NCBI GenBank assembly: GCA_944390735.1
Contig: CALXRL010000044.1
Location: forward strand, 124,001-188,000
Length of the DNA: 64,000 nucleotides
Direction of reading: 5' to 3'
From: an uncultured Victivallales bacterium
Lineage (GTDB): Bacteria; Verrucomicrobiota; Lentisphaeria; Victivallales; UBA1829
Shown here: positions 25,403 to 34,035 of the stretch, piece by piece
How the letters are laid out: each line of letters opens with the position of its first letter
Numbering within the stretch: the stretch's first letter is position 1
Program-made: the position numbers and the translations under genes
The notes under the pieces: model-generated
Databases searched by the model: none
What the model was told of the DNA's origin: nothing
What the model saw: only the letters and a program-made list of their open reading frames with translations

Positions 25403-25985
25403 AAAAGAAAAAATTCCCGATGTTCCGGCCATTGGAGCGAATCTGCACAAGGAGCGGAGACGCCGGCAGCTCTCCCTTGCCGAGCTGGCGGCCTCCAGCG
25501 GAATTTCAAAGGCAATGCTCTCCCAGATCGAAAGCGACAAGGTGAATCCGACCATTGCCACGATGTGGAAGATCGCCCATGCGCTGAACATCGAACTGGA
25601 AGCCCTTATCACCGGGGAAAGCGGCGGAAAGAGGAAATTTGAAGTGGTGCGCAAAGCGGACATCATTTCGCTCTCCACGGATCGTTCGGGAGCGGTGTTC
25701 CATGTGCTCTCGCCCAGCTCCATGGCCGAGGATCTGGAACTGTACCGTCTGGAAATGGAACCCGGATGCGTCCATCGTTCCCAGGCGCATGCCAGGGGAA
25801 CCGAAGAGTTCCTGAATCTGCTGGAAGGACGGGTGAAAGTCTCTGCGGGCGAGCTTTCCGCAACACTCGAGAAAGGCGATTTCATCATGTTCCAGAGCGA
25901 TGTCGATCACGCCATCGAAACGCTGTCGGAGAGCAAGGCCGAACTTTTCATGGTCGTCCGCTTTGCGGGACATGAACCGAAATAA
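25395..25985 (+). CDS. XRE-type helix-turn-helix regulator with cupin sensor domain
   Basis: A 196-residue regulator: an XRE/HTH_3 domain at about 12-72 (LHKERRRRQLSLAELAASSGISKAMLSQIESDKVNPTIATMWKIAHAL) joined to a C-terminal cupin barrel (about 105-190, GCVHRSQAHARGTEEFLNLLEGR, FIMFQSDVDHAIE). Proteins of this layout sense small molecules such as polyamines, amino acids or sugars and often repress an adjacent gene. The start ATG overlaps the second copy of a repeat whose first copy covers the promoter, suggesting autoregulation. MarC is divergent; the permease gene is convergent. Confidence 0.9.
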   Translation: MNKKEKIPDVPAIGANLHKERRRRQLSLAELAASSGISKAMLSQIESDKVNPTIATMWKIAHALNIELEALITGESGGKRKFEVVRKADIISLSTDRSGAVFHVLSPSSMAEDLELYRLEMEPGCVHRSQAHARGTEEFLNLLEGRVKVSAGELSATLEKGDFIMFQSDVDHAIETLSESKAELFMVVRFAGHEPK

Positions 25986-25990
25986 AAAAT

Positions 25991-26014
25991 CGGACCGCCG
26001 TTTCCGGCGGTCCG
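25991..26014 (-). terminator. Perfect hairpin, terminator of the permease operon
   Basis: CGGACCGCC, loop of six, GGCGGTCCG. Read on the minus strand it is followed by ATTTTTTA, so it ends the permease transcript just before the convergent regulator gene. A 24-base near-copy lies at 26043-26066. Confidence 0.75.
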
Positions 26015-26042
26015 TCTGAAAAACCGTTCGGGTCGAATCCGG

Positions 26043-26066
26043 CGGACCACCGTTTCCGACGGTCCG
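26043..26066. repeat. Near-copy of the terminator hairpin
   Basis: Same 24 bases as the hairpin at 25991 except G-to-A at positions 7 and 17, each producing an A-C mismatch in the stem. Its centre is 52 bases from the first copy. Confidence 0.6.
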
Positions 26067-26087
26067 CGGAATTCCATCCCCCATCCC

Positions 26088-27656
26088 TTACAGGGCAAAG
26101 TAACGGACGGTAATGTACAGGGAGGAGAGCACAAGCGCATAGATTGTGACGGGAACTCCGTACATGGCGAAGCGCTTGAAGTTGATCTGTTCGCCCGCCT
26201 GCTGGGCAGCAAGTCCCACCACCACCAGGTTCGCCGCCGCACCGAAGAGAGTGAAGTTTCCGCCGAGGCAGAGAGCCAGCGCCACACCCCACCACATCAG
26301 GTGCTGAAGCGGAATGTCGCCCTGAAACACGGGGACCGTCTTCATGAACGCCATGATGATCGTCACGGCAACCGCCGTGAACGAGACATTGTTGATGATG
26401 GCGACCGCCAGTCCGCAGATCCACATCATCGTCAGAATAATCAGCAGCGGATGCCAGGAGGCCGTAAAGTGCAGATAGCTTCCCAGCTTCTCCATGACTC
26501 CCGCGTAATCCGCGCCCTGCACGATGACAAAGAGTCCCATGAAGAAGAAGAGGGTTCCCCACTCGATCTTCTCCAGCATCTGATCCACATTGACCTTGCA
26601 GATTGCCAGACAGAGCGCCGCGCCCGTCATGGCGACCACACTGGGCTGGATTCCGAATACTCCGTGAACCAGGAAGCCGAGGATGGTCAGAAGCATGATC
26701 GTTCCCGCCTTTTTCAGCGTGACCGCATCGGTGATGGAGGTCCTTTCATCCATTTCCATGATCTTGGCCCGCTGCTCCACCGTCACAACCATATGCTTGC
26801 TGTAATGGAAATAGAGGAATGCGCAGTACCCCAGCAGCAGCACGACAATGAACGGAGCCAGATTAATCAGGAACGCCATGAAGTTGAGTCCGACCATGGA
26901 TCCGATCAGCAGGTTCGGCGGATCTCCGATCAGCGTCGCCGTGCCGCCGATGTTCGACGCCATGGTCTCCGCAAGGATGAACGGAACCGGCGACACCTTC
27001 ATCTGCGTGGAAACCACAAAGGTGACGGGCACCACCAGCAGAACCGTTGTCACATTGTCGAGGAAGGCGGAAAGAAACGCCGTTGCCAGCACCAGCAGGA
27101 TCATCGTTCGCGCGGGCTGCCCCTTCGCAAACTTGACCGATTTGATGGCAATATACTGGAACAGTCCGGTTTTGCTCAGGATGTTGACCATGACCATCAT
27201 GCCGGCAAGCGTGAAGATCACATCGAAGTTCACATACTTGGAATAGCTGTCGAGCTTCTCATACTTTTCCACGGTTTCCAGTTCGGCCGCGCGGACCGCG
27301 CTGCTGATCTGCTGCGGCGTTTCCGAAAGTTTGACCGCCTTTCCGGAGGAATCCGCCGTTTTTTCGACTTTCATGGTGACGGCGGCGGGCGCCCCTTTCA
27401 GAGGATCCGGCGTCTGCGGGGCCGACTCCTCATGATGACCGACCGGAAGCACAAACAGAAGCATCAGAGCCGAACCGACCAGAACAGCCGCCGTCTTGTG
27501 AATCTTTTCCGTTGCGATAATCACGAACGTACCGACGAAAATGACAGCCGCCGCCCAGAAACGGAACGTGGAGTCCGCGCCGTCCGCGGAGGCAAGCAGG
27601 GGTGAGAGCGTTTCAAACAGATTGTGCTGCGTAAAAAAAGTTGTAAGGCTGAACAT
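26088..27656 (-). CDS. Ion-transporter-superfamily permease (NhaD/ArsB/SLC13-like)
   Basis: A 522-residue transporter with about eleven to twelve helices in two repeats. Hallmarks: FLSAFLDNVTTVLLVVPV, MASNIGGTATLIGDPPNLLIGS in the first repeat, and IINNVSFTAVAVTIIMAF with LGGNFTLFGAAANLVVVGLA in the second. These re-entrant N-x-x-T/S motifs are shared by NhaD Na+/H+ antiporters, ArsB and SLC13 carriers; the substrate cannot be fixed. An unusual soluble insert of about 60 charged residues sits between the second and third helices (around 75-140). It starts 6 bases after the EIIA-CBS gene, so the two are cotranscribed. Confidence 0.82.
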   Translation of the reverse strand: MFSLTTFFTQHNLFETLSPLLASADGADSTFRFWAAAVIFVGTFVIIATEKIHKTAAVLVGSALMLLFVLPVGHHEESAPQTPDPLKGAPAAVTMKVEKTADSSGKAVKLSETPQQISSAVRAAELETVEKYEKLDSYSKYVNFDVIFTLAGMMVMVNILSKTGLFQYIAIKSVKFAKGQPARTMILLVLATAFLSAFLDNVTTVLLVVPVTFVVSTQMKVSPVPFILAETMASNIGGTATLIGDPPNLLIGSMVGLNFMAFLINLAPFIVVLLLGYCAFLYFHYSKHMVVTVEQRAKIMEMDERTSITDAVTLKKAGTIMLLTILGFLVHGVFGIQPSVVAMTGAALCLAICKVNVDQMLEKIEWGTLFFFMGLFVIVQGADYAGVMEKLGSYLHFTASWHPLLIILTMMWICGLAVAIINNVSFTAVAVTIIMAFMKTVPVFQGDIPLQHLMWWGVALALCLGGNFTLFGAAANLVVVGLAAQQAGEQINFKRFAMYGVPVTIYALVLSSLYITVRYFAL

Positions 27657-27662
27657 AATTGC

Positions 27663-28577
27663 TTAACCTCGAAGTACATTGGTTACCAGTTCGATATAAG
27701 TGATGACTCCGCAGAGTTTCTGATGCTTGTCGACAACCATCAGAGAGGGAAGCGAATTCTTAACGATGTTGACCGTCAGCTGGAACAGGGGAACATCGGT
27801 TGTCACCGTATGTTTCGGGATGCTCATCACATCTTTCACATGGAGCTTGCGCTCCTCCTTCAGGAGATTTTCAAACGGTTCAAACTGGTTCAGAAACGTA
27901 AGATTCTCCAGCATCATGATGTATTCGGGAATGGCGCGCCGGACAATGTCGCCGCAGGAGATCACGCCTTTCAGAATGCCGTTCTCATCCAGCACGGGAA
28001 TCTCCATGCGCTGTTCCTCGGAAAGAGCGTCGAGCGCGGCGCTCAGCGGATCATCCGGACGGACAAAACGCGGATTCTTCAGCATGACATCCTCGGCCGT
28101 CAGCGTGTGCTTAACCTCGACATTGTCGCGGATCAGGATCTCCAGGAAATCCTTCGGGTTGCCGGAGGCGACCAGACGGTCCATCGCATCGGGATGCGTC
28201 AGAAAATACTTCGAAAACACCGCCAGGGATTTCAGGTAGATCACGGAAGTGGTCTCGGAAATCATGCAGCAGACAATCAGTCTGGTCGGAGTCTTGTCGT
28301 CCGGCTTGAGCTTGACCGGCTTCTTCAGAATGCCGATTCCGATGTCCAGATCCCGCAGATCAGGATGCCGCATGTGCGGAAAGGCAAATCCGCTGTCGTA
28401 GATGATGCCGTAGGCATCCTCCCGATCCATCATTTCCTTTGCCGCTTCCGCCGGGGGAACCGGCAATTTGACGATCTTCGACATTTTCGTCAGAAGATTG
28501 GTGTAGAGTTCGGAGCGATCCGCTCCCTCGAGACTGAAAAAAATCAGGCTCTGGTTCAAAAGCGATGACAGTTTCAT
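27663..28577 (-). CDS. PTS EIIA (PtsN-type) domain fused to paired CBS domains
   Basis: A 304-residue fusion. Residues 1-150 are a PTS EIIA type-2 (mannitol/nitrogen) domain with the phosphorylatable His68 in GFAFPHMR. Residues 160-304 are a CBS pair (TAEDVMLKNPRFVRPDDPLSAAL, MEIPVLDENGILKGVISCGDI, VKDVMSIPKHTVTTDVPLFQLTV), which usually binds adenine nucleotides. No EIIB or EIIC is near. With the permease 6 bases downstream, the likely role is phosphorylation- and nucleotide-dependent control of ion transport rather than sugar uptake (inference). Confidence 0.88.
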   Translation of the reverse strand: MKLSSLLNQSLIFFSLEGADRSELYTNLLTKMSKIVKLPVPPAEAAKEMMDREDAYGIIYDSGFAFPHMRHPDLRDLDIGIGILKKPVKLKPDDKTPTRLIVCCMISETTSVIYLKSLAVFSKYFLTHPDAMDRLVASGNPKDFLEILIRDNVEVKHTLTAEDVMLKNPRFVRPDDPLSAALDALSEEQRMEIPVLDENGILKGVISCGDIVRRAIPEYIMMLENLTFLNQFEPFENLLKEERKLHVKDVMSIPKHTVTTDVPLFQLTVNIVKNSLPSLMVVDKHQKLCGVITYIELVTNVLRG

Positions 28578-28623
28578 TTCTATCTCCCGGGTTTAAGGTT
28601 ACTCAATAGCTGAAAAGAATTCT

Positions 28624-28645
28624 CGGAACAGTTGAGTCTGTTCCG
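28624..28645 (-). terminator. Inverted repeat between trpS and the EIIA-CBS gene
   Basis: CGGAACAG, six-base loop, CTGTTCCG: a perfect 8-bp stem. On the minus strand, the direction of both flanking genes, only a broken T run (TTCTTTTC) follows, so termination would be partial. Confidence 0.45.
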
Positions 28646-28670
28646 GCTCCTGGAAAAACGGGTTCGCCTA

Positions 28671-29639
28671 TTATGCCAGGCCCACCCGTTCTCTGACCGT
28701 TTTCATGGTTTTCACTGCTTCCGCACGCGCTTTTTCCGCACCGGCTTTCAGGACGCTCTGCACATAGCCGGGATCGGCAAGAAGCTCTTCCCTCCGTTTG
28801 CGCATCGGGGCGAAAAAGTCCATATAGGCCTCGAAAAGCGCCTGCTTCGCCTGACCGTATCCATAGTTGCCCGCCAGATACCGCCGGCGCATCTCCTCCA
28901 CCTGAGCGGGGGTGGCAAACAGTTTGTAGAGCTGAAAAACACTGCAGCTTTCGGGATCCTTCGGCTCTTCCATGCCTTTGGAATCGGTCTTGATGGACAT
29001 GAATTTTTTCCGTGCCGCCTTCTCGGTTTCGAAGAAGATCTCGATGGTGTTGTTGTAGCTCTTGGACATCTTCTGCCCGTCGAGTCCCGGAATGACCGCC
29101 ACCGTTTCGGAGATCTTCTCTTCCGGAATGACAAACGTCTCTCCATAGGTCTGGTTGAACTTGATTGCAATGTCACGCGTCATTTCCAGATGCTGTTTCT
29201 GATCCTTCCCCACCGGAACAAGGTTCGACTGATAGATCAGGATATCCGACGCCATCAGCACCGGATAGGAAAACAATCCGTTGTTGGGCGTAAATCCCTT
29301 TGCGATCTTATCCTTGTAGCTGTGTGCCCGCTCCAGGAATCCCAGCCCGACAAGATTGTTCAGAATCCAGGTGAGCTCGCAGACCTCCGGCACATCCGAC
29401 TGCCGGAAGAACACCGTCTTCTCCGGATCGATCCCGCAGGCGAGAAAATCGACCGCGAGACGCAGGATCCGCGCCCGGAGATCCTCCGGTTTCGGATTGG
29501 TGGTCAGGGAATGATAGTCCGCAATGAACAGATAATCCTCGCCCTCGTTCTGAAGATCGATGCACTGCTTCATCGCCCCGAAATAGTTGCCGATGTGAGG
29601 AATGCCCGACGGCTGAATTCCCGAAAGTATCCTTTTCAT
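28671..29639 (-). CDS. trpS: Tryptophanyl-tRNA synthetase
   Basis: Class Ic synthetase of 322 residues that charges tRNA-Trp. HIGH-type motif PHIGNYFG at 14-21, TrpRS-specific SGIQPSG just before it, and KMSKS at 190-194 (GLDGQKMSKSYNNTI). Length is normal. It follows ileS by 59 bases in the same direction, with a hairpin between them. I saw no T-box leader or leader peptide. Confidence 0.96.
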   Translation of the reverse strand: MKRILSGIQPSGIPHIGNYFGAMKQCIDLQNEGEDYLFIADYHSLTTNPKPEDLRARILRLAVDFLACGIDPEKTVFFRQSDVPEVCELTWILNNLVGLGFLERAHSYKDKIAKGFTPNNGLFSYPVLMASDILIYQSNLVPVGKDQKQHLEMTRDIAIKFNQTYGETFVIPEEKISETVAVIPGLDGQKMSKSYNNTIEIFFETEKAARKKFMSIKTDSKGMEEPKDPESCSVFQLYKLFATPAQVEEMRRRYLAGNYGYGQAKQALFEAYMDFFAPMRKRREELLADPGYVQSVLKAGAEKARAEAVKTMKTVRERVGLA

Positions 29640-29675
29640 CTTAACGCCATCCTTCTAGATTGCCTCTTACAAATA

Positions 29676-29697
29676 AACGGAAAACAGTCTTTCCGTT
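29676..29697 (-). terminator. Hairpin after ileS
   Basis: AACGGAAA, six-base loop, TTTCCGTT, immediately after the ileS stop; on the minus strand it is followed by TATTTG. Weak intrinsic terminator, probably allowing read-through into trpS. Confidence 0.5.
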
Positions 29698-29698
29698 C

Positions 29699-32600
29699 TC
29701 ATGCTTTTTTCAGGAAGATGCGGCACGCGTGCCCGTTCAGATCGCAGTCCGACACAAGCAGAGCCCCCTCGATTCCGCCATTTTCCACCGTCTCCGCCAG
29801 CGTTTCCGAACAGACGTAGGAGCGGAAGGTGTTCAACGCCTCCTCCACCTCCGGATCGGAAATTTCGTGAAGAAGGATCCTGTCGGAGACTTCCAGATTC
29901 GCCTCCTTGCGCATGTTCTGCACTTTGCTGACGAATTCCCGCGCCAGTCCCTCCAGGACCAGTTCATGCGTCAATGCGGTATCCAGCGCCAGGGTGATTC
30001 CATGCTCCGTTGCAACGGTGACGCCCTCCTTCTCCGCGCGGTTCACGTTGAGATCCTGCACGGTCAGGGCGATTTTGCCGTCCGGCAGCTCCAGTTCGAC
30101 CGTTCCGCCCTGCTCCATCGTCCGGATTTCCGCCGGAGTGAGTTCGGCGATCCGCGCCGCGGCCTGTTTCATCCGCGCGCCGAGTTTCGGGCCGAGCACC
30201 TTGAAGTTGGCCTTGGCGGAGAGCTCCACAAGTCCGTCGTCGGACTCCTGAACCACGATCTGCTTCACATTCAGCTCCTCGGAGATGATGTCGGAGGTTT
30301 CCGTGAGCATTTTCCGCACCTCCGGATCGGCCGCAACGAGAATCGCCTTCGCCAGCGGCTGCCGGATCTTCAGATTCTTCTGCGTCCGCAGGAACCGTCC
30401 CAGCGAAACCGCGTTCATGGTGCTTTCCATCTGTTTGTCGAGGTAGGGATCGCGACGGTGAGTGTCCGACTCCGGATAGTCGCAGAGATGAACCGATTCG
30501 GGCATCTCCGCCGTGCGGAGTCCGCGATAGATCTCCTCGGTGATATACGGAATGAACGGCGCCGCACATTTTGTAAAGGTGATCAGCACATAGTAGAGCG
30601 TGGAATAGGCATCCAGCTTGTCGGTGTCGTTCTGACTCTTCCAGAAGCGTCTGCGGCTCCGGCGGATGTACCAGTTGGTCAGATCCTCGACAAATTTCTC
30701 AAAGCGGTTTGCCGCCTTCTGAAGATGATAGGTGTCCATCGCCTCGCGGATCTCCGTGACCATGTCCGCCAGAGAGGAGAGAATCCAGCGGTCCAGCGGA
30801 TTCGACGGATGCTCCGGCGCTTTGAGTCCCCCTTTCGGCGGCTCCCAGTTGTCCACGTTCGCATAGGTGGTGAAGAAGCTGTACGAGTTCCAGATCGGCA
30901 GCATCACCCCGCGCAGCACCTCCTTGATCCCCTCCTCCGAAAAACGCAGATCCTCGGCGCGGACCACGGGAGAACCGAGCAGGAACAGCCGGAGCGCATC
31001 GGCTCCGTAGGTGTTCACCACATACATCGGATCCGGATAGTTCTTCTTGCGCTTGGACATCTTCTGACCGTCCTCGGCCAGAATCATTCCGTTCACCACC
31101 ACGTGTTTGGCAGGCGGCTGGCCGAAGAGTGCGGAGGAGAGAACCGTCAGCGTATAGAACCAGCCGCGGGTCTGATCCTGTCCCTCCGCGATGAAGTCGG
31201 CCGGGAAGTTCCTCTCGAACCGCTCCTTGTTTTCAAACGGATAGTGTTTCTGCGCATACGGCATGGACCCGCTTTCGAACCAGCAGTCCAGCACCTCGGG
31301 AACACGCCTCAGAACGGTGCCCTTTTCCGACAGGATCTCCACCTTGTCGACATAGTGCTTGTGAATATCCTCGAATTTGCGTCCGGTGAGTTTCTCCAGT
31401 TCCGCCACGGAACCGACGCAGACCGCTTCCCCGGTCTCCTTGCTGCGCCAGATCGGCAGCGGGCAGCCCCAGTAGCGGTTGCGGCTGATCGCCCAGTCAC
31501 GCGCATTCTCCAGCCACTTTCCGAAGCGTCCTTCCTTGATGTGTTCCGGAACCCAGGACATCTGCTCATTGGATTTCAGCATCCGCTCCTTGATCCGGTC
31601 GATCCGGACGAACCAGGTAGAAACGGCCTTGTAGATCAGCGGGGAATCATCGCGCCAGCAGTGCGGATAGTTGTGCTTGATGGTGCCACGGTGAATCAGT
31701 TTGCCCTCCTCTTTCAGACGGCGGATGATCTCCTTGTCGGCATCCTTGACATAGATTCCGGTGTAATCGGGCACCTCGGCGGTGAATTTGCACTCGTCGT
31801 CGATCGGGCAGACATCGGGAATGTTGTTGGCCTTTCCCGCGATGGCGTCATCCTCGCCGAATCCCGGCGCAATGTGAACGATGCCGGTTCCGTCCTCCGT
31901 GCTGACATAGTCGGCCGTGATGACGCGGAAGGCTCCCTGCGCCTTTTTCTGTGCGAAATAGTCGAACAGCGGCTCATAGGTCATGCCCTTGAGGTCGGAC
32001 CCTTTGCAGCGCTCCACGATTTCCGGAAGATTCTTCTTGTAGTAGGCGGAAAGACGAGCTTCCGCCATGATGTAGAAATCGTCGCCGTCCTTGACCTTGA
32101 CATAGTCGATGTCCGGTCCCGCGGCAAGCGCCATGTTGGAAGGCAGAGTCCAGGGAGTTGTCGTCCACGCCAGGAAATAGGTGTTCTCCAGTCCATCGGC
32201 CTTGAAGCGGATCGTGATGGCGGGATCGTCCACCTCCATATACCCCTGATTCGCCTCGAAGTTGGAAAGCGGCGTGGAGCAGCGCGGGCAGTAGGGAAGG
32301 ATTTTATACCCTTCGTAGATCAGTCCCGCATCCCAGAGCTGTTTGAAGACCCACCAGATGGATTCCATGTAGTTGCGGTCCATGGTGCGGTATCCGTTCC
32401 GGAAATCGACCCAGCGGCCCATGCGCTTGACAATGGTCTCCCATTCGGCCGTATAGCGGAGGACGATTCCGCGGCACGCTTCGTTGAACTTGTCGATCCC
32501 GTAGTGTTCAATCTCCTTCTTGCCGGAGAGTTTGAGCTCCTTTTCCATCTCGTATTCGACAGGGAGGCCGTGACAGTCCCACCCGAAGGTCCGGTCGCAG

Positions 32601-32848
32601 AACTTCCCGCGCATGGTCTGATAGCGGGGAACAACATCCTTGATGGTTCCGGCGAGAAGATGTCCGTAATGGGGAAGTCCGGTGGCAAACGGAGGGCCGT
32701 CGTAAAAAATAAACTCGGGCGCGCCCCTGCGGTTTTCCTTGGACTTTTCAAATGTATGGTTCTCTTCCCAAAACTTCAGCGTCTCTTCCTCCATCGCCGC
32801 GAAGTTTGCCTGTCCGGAAACTGGCTTGAACATAGTGTCCTCATTCAT
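29699..32848 (-). CDS. ileS: Isoleucyl-tRNA synthetase, type 2 (eukaryote-like)
   Basis: Class I synthetase of 1,049 residues charging tRNA-Ile with an editing domain (HGTIKHNYPHCWR). The HIGH motif reads GLPHYGHLLAGT (HYGH 60-63) and the KMSKS loop reads KMSKRKKNYPDPMYV. These forms, the length and a C-terminal region without the cysteine zinc finger of E. coli IleRS identify the clade-2 type shared with eukaryotes and mupirocin-resistant bacteria. The ATG follows an AAACC-rich leader. A TATATT -10 box lies about 35 bases upstream. Confidence 0.95.
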   Translation of the reverse strand: MNEDTMFKPVSGQANFAAMEEETLKFWEENHTFEKSKENRRGAPEFIFYDGPPFATGLPHYGHLLAGTIKDVVPRYQTMRGKFCDRTFGWDCHGLPVEYEMEKELKLSGKKEIEHYGIDKFNEACRGIVLRYTAEWETIVKRMGRWVDFRNGYRTMDRNYMESIWWVFKQLWDAGLIYEGYKILPYCPRCSTPLSNFEANQGYMEVDDPAITIRFKADGLENTYFLAWTTTPWTLPSNMALAAGPDIDYVKVKDGDDFYIMAEARLSAYYKKNLPEIVERCKGSDLKGMTYEPLFDYFAQKKAQGAFRVITADYVSTEDGTGIVHIAPGFGEDDAIAGKANNIPDVCPIDDECKFTAEVPDYTGIYVKDADKEIIRRLKEEGKLIHRGTIKHNYPHCWRDDSPLIYKAVSTWFVRIDRIKERMLKSNEQMSWVPEHIKEGRFGKWLENARDWAISRNRYWGCPLPIWRSKETGEAVCVGSVAELEKLTGRKFEDIHKHYVDKVEILSEKGTVLRRVPEVLDCWFESGSMPYAQKHYPFENKERFERNFPADFIAEGQDQTRGWFYTLTVLSSALFGQPPAKHVVVNGMILAEDGQKMSKRKKNYPDPMYVVNTYGADALRLFLLGSPVVRAEDLRFSEEGIKEVLRGVMLPIWNSYSFFTTYANVDNWEPPKGGLKAPEHPSNPLDRWILSSLADMVTEIREAMDTYHLQKAANRFEKFVEDLTNWYIRRSRRRFWKSQNDTDKLDAYSTLYYVLITFTKCAAPFIPYITEEIYRGLRTAEMPESVHLCDYPESDTHRRDPYLDKQMESTMNAVSLGRFLRTQKNLKIRQPLAKAILVAADPEVRKMLTETSDIISEELNVKQIVVQESDDGLVELSAKANFKVLGPKLGARMKQAAARIAELTPAEIRTMEQGGTVELELPDGKIALTVQDLNVNRAEKEGVTVATEHGITLALDTALTHELVLEGLAREFVSKVQNMRKEANLEVSDRILLHEISDPEVEEALNTFRSYVCSETLAETVENGGIEGALLVSDCDLNGHACRIFLKKA

Positions 32849-32880
32849 TCACATTGGTTTAAGTTTTAGATTACCTGATT

Positions 32881-32909
32881 AATATACATCTTCCCGGAGC
32901 ATTTTTACA
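32881..32909 (-). promoter_or_regulatory. Weak candidate promoter of ileS
   Basis: Minus strand -10 TATATT (32881-32886), 17 bases, poor -35 TGTAAA (32904-32909). Confidence 0.35.
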
Positions 32910-32954
32910 GCAGGAATCCGATATTTTTGCATAAATAAGCAAAAAGGGGGCCGA

Positions 32955-33082
32955 TTTCCGCCTTGGTCGGAAGAGTTTCCGGAGGCGGAAACAAAAAAAG
33001 CAGCATCCTTCCGGGGACACTGCTTTCTGCGGCGGCCGGGAATCGTTTTTCCTTTTCCTCCGCCGCCGGGAAGAGGAAAAGG
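32955..33082 (-). terminator. Tandem hairpins and terminator after the PanE-like gene
   Basis: Three perfect inverted repeats follow the gene on the minus strand. CCTTTTCCT/AGGAAAAGG (33074-33082 with 33051-33059); AAAGCAG/CTGCTTT (33020-33026 with 32997-33003) continuing into a T run, the best terminator; and TTTCCGCCT/AGGCGGAAA (32983-32991 with 32955-32963). The rest of the 240-base gap holds only the ileS control region. Confidence 0.6.
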
Positions 33083-33089
33083 ACCCCCC

Positions 33090-34034
33090 TCAGCGCGACT
33101 TCTCCCGATGCTTCCGGTCGAGAGCGGCAAGAAGCGCATAACAGGTTTTCATTCGGGGAACGGAAATGCCGGAGCGATCGGCAAGCCGGCAGACATTGCC
33201 GAGAATGGCTTCCACTTCGATCTGCCGTCCGGCCTCGAAATCGACCAGCATGCTGGTCTTGTAGGGGGGGAAATTCCGAGTGTATTCGATGTTCCGCTCC
33301 ACCAGTTCCTGCGGGAGATCGACCCCGCAGGAGGATGCGACAAGCCTCACCTCCTCCATCAGTTCCCGGCAGAGATTTTCCACCGGACCGCGGTCGGACA
33401 TCTCCTTTGTATCGAGTCCGCCTCCCAGCACCGAGACCGGATTGTAAGGCAGATTCCAGAGCAGCTTCACCCAGCGGTAATAGGCGATATTCTCCACGAA
33501 CGAAGCCTTCACGCTGGTTCCCCGGTAGAGCTCCTCCAGACGTCGCCCGGCAGCAGAGTCCCCTCCGCCGAACCGCCCGAACTTCAGTTCGGACGATCCC
33601 TTCTGCCGCACCACTCCCGGAGCCGTTCTGGTTGCGCCGATATAGGCCACCGTGCTGAGAATCTCATTTTCCGGGAACGCCTGTGCGAGAGGCTCCTCAA
33701 TTCCGATTCCGTTCTGAATCAGAACAATGGTTGTCCCGGGGCTCTTCACGGCTCCGCGGATCAGGGCGGGCTCGTCGATATCCGGCAGCGCCTTGGAGCT
33801 CAGAACCAGATAATCGGGCTCGTCGGGATACTCCTCCGCGGAACGGTAGACTCCCGCCGGATGAAACACGAAATCCCCGCACTCGCTTTGAATATGAAAT
33901 CCGTCCTGTTTGACGGCGTCATAATCCGAGCGGACCACCACCGAGACCTCCGCCTTCCCCGTCTGAGCAAGACGCCCCGTAAAATAAGCGCCGACGGCCC
34001 CCGCCCCCACGGTCAGAACCTTCACAAGCCGCAT
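33090..34034 (-). CDS. Ketopantoate reductase-like protein (PanE/ApbA family)
   Basis: A 314-residue NADP-dependent reductase-like protein. The Rossmann motif GAGAVGAYF begins at residue 10; LSSKALPD and LIQNGIGIEEPL are the PanE cofactor segments; the C-terminal domain has YRWVKLLWNLPYNPVSVL with the catalytic-lysine region and ends with the VEAILGNVCRLADRSGISVP signature. Such paralogs often act on other 2-keto acids, and the context (one base after a GH1 glycosidase) does not point to pantothenate. The start is the ATG after GAGGG; the upstream open frame overlaps the GH1 gene. Confidence 0.85.
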   Translation of the reverse strand: MRLVKVLTVGAGAVGAYFTGRLAQTGKAEVSVVVRSDYDAVKQDGFHIQSECGDFVFHPAGVYRSAEEYPDEPDYLVLSSKALPDIDEPALIRGAVKSPGTTIVLIQNGIGIEEPLAQAFPENEILSTVAYIGATRTAPGVVRQKGSSELKFGRFGGGDSAAGRRLEELYRGTSVKASFVENIAYYRWVKLLWNLPYNPVSVLGGGLDTKEMSDRGPVENLCRELMEEVRLVASSCGVDLPQELVERNIEYTRNFPPYKTSMLVDFEAGRQIEVEAILGNVCRLADRSGISVPRMKTCYALLAALDRKHREKSR

Positions 34035-34035
34035 C

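Noticed and set aside
29660..32869. A 1,069-codon open frame on the plus strand
   Set aside because: It is the exact antisense shadow of ileS, has no family resemblance and low-complexity composition; the GC-rich third codon positions of the real gene remove stops opposite it. The same applies to long antisense frames over metF, argS, asd, the CobN-like gene and the 689-residue gene.
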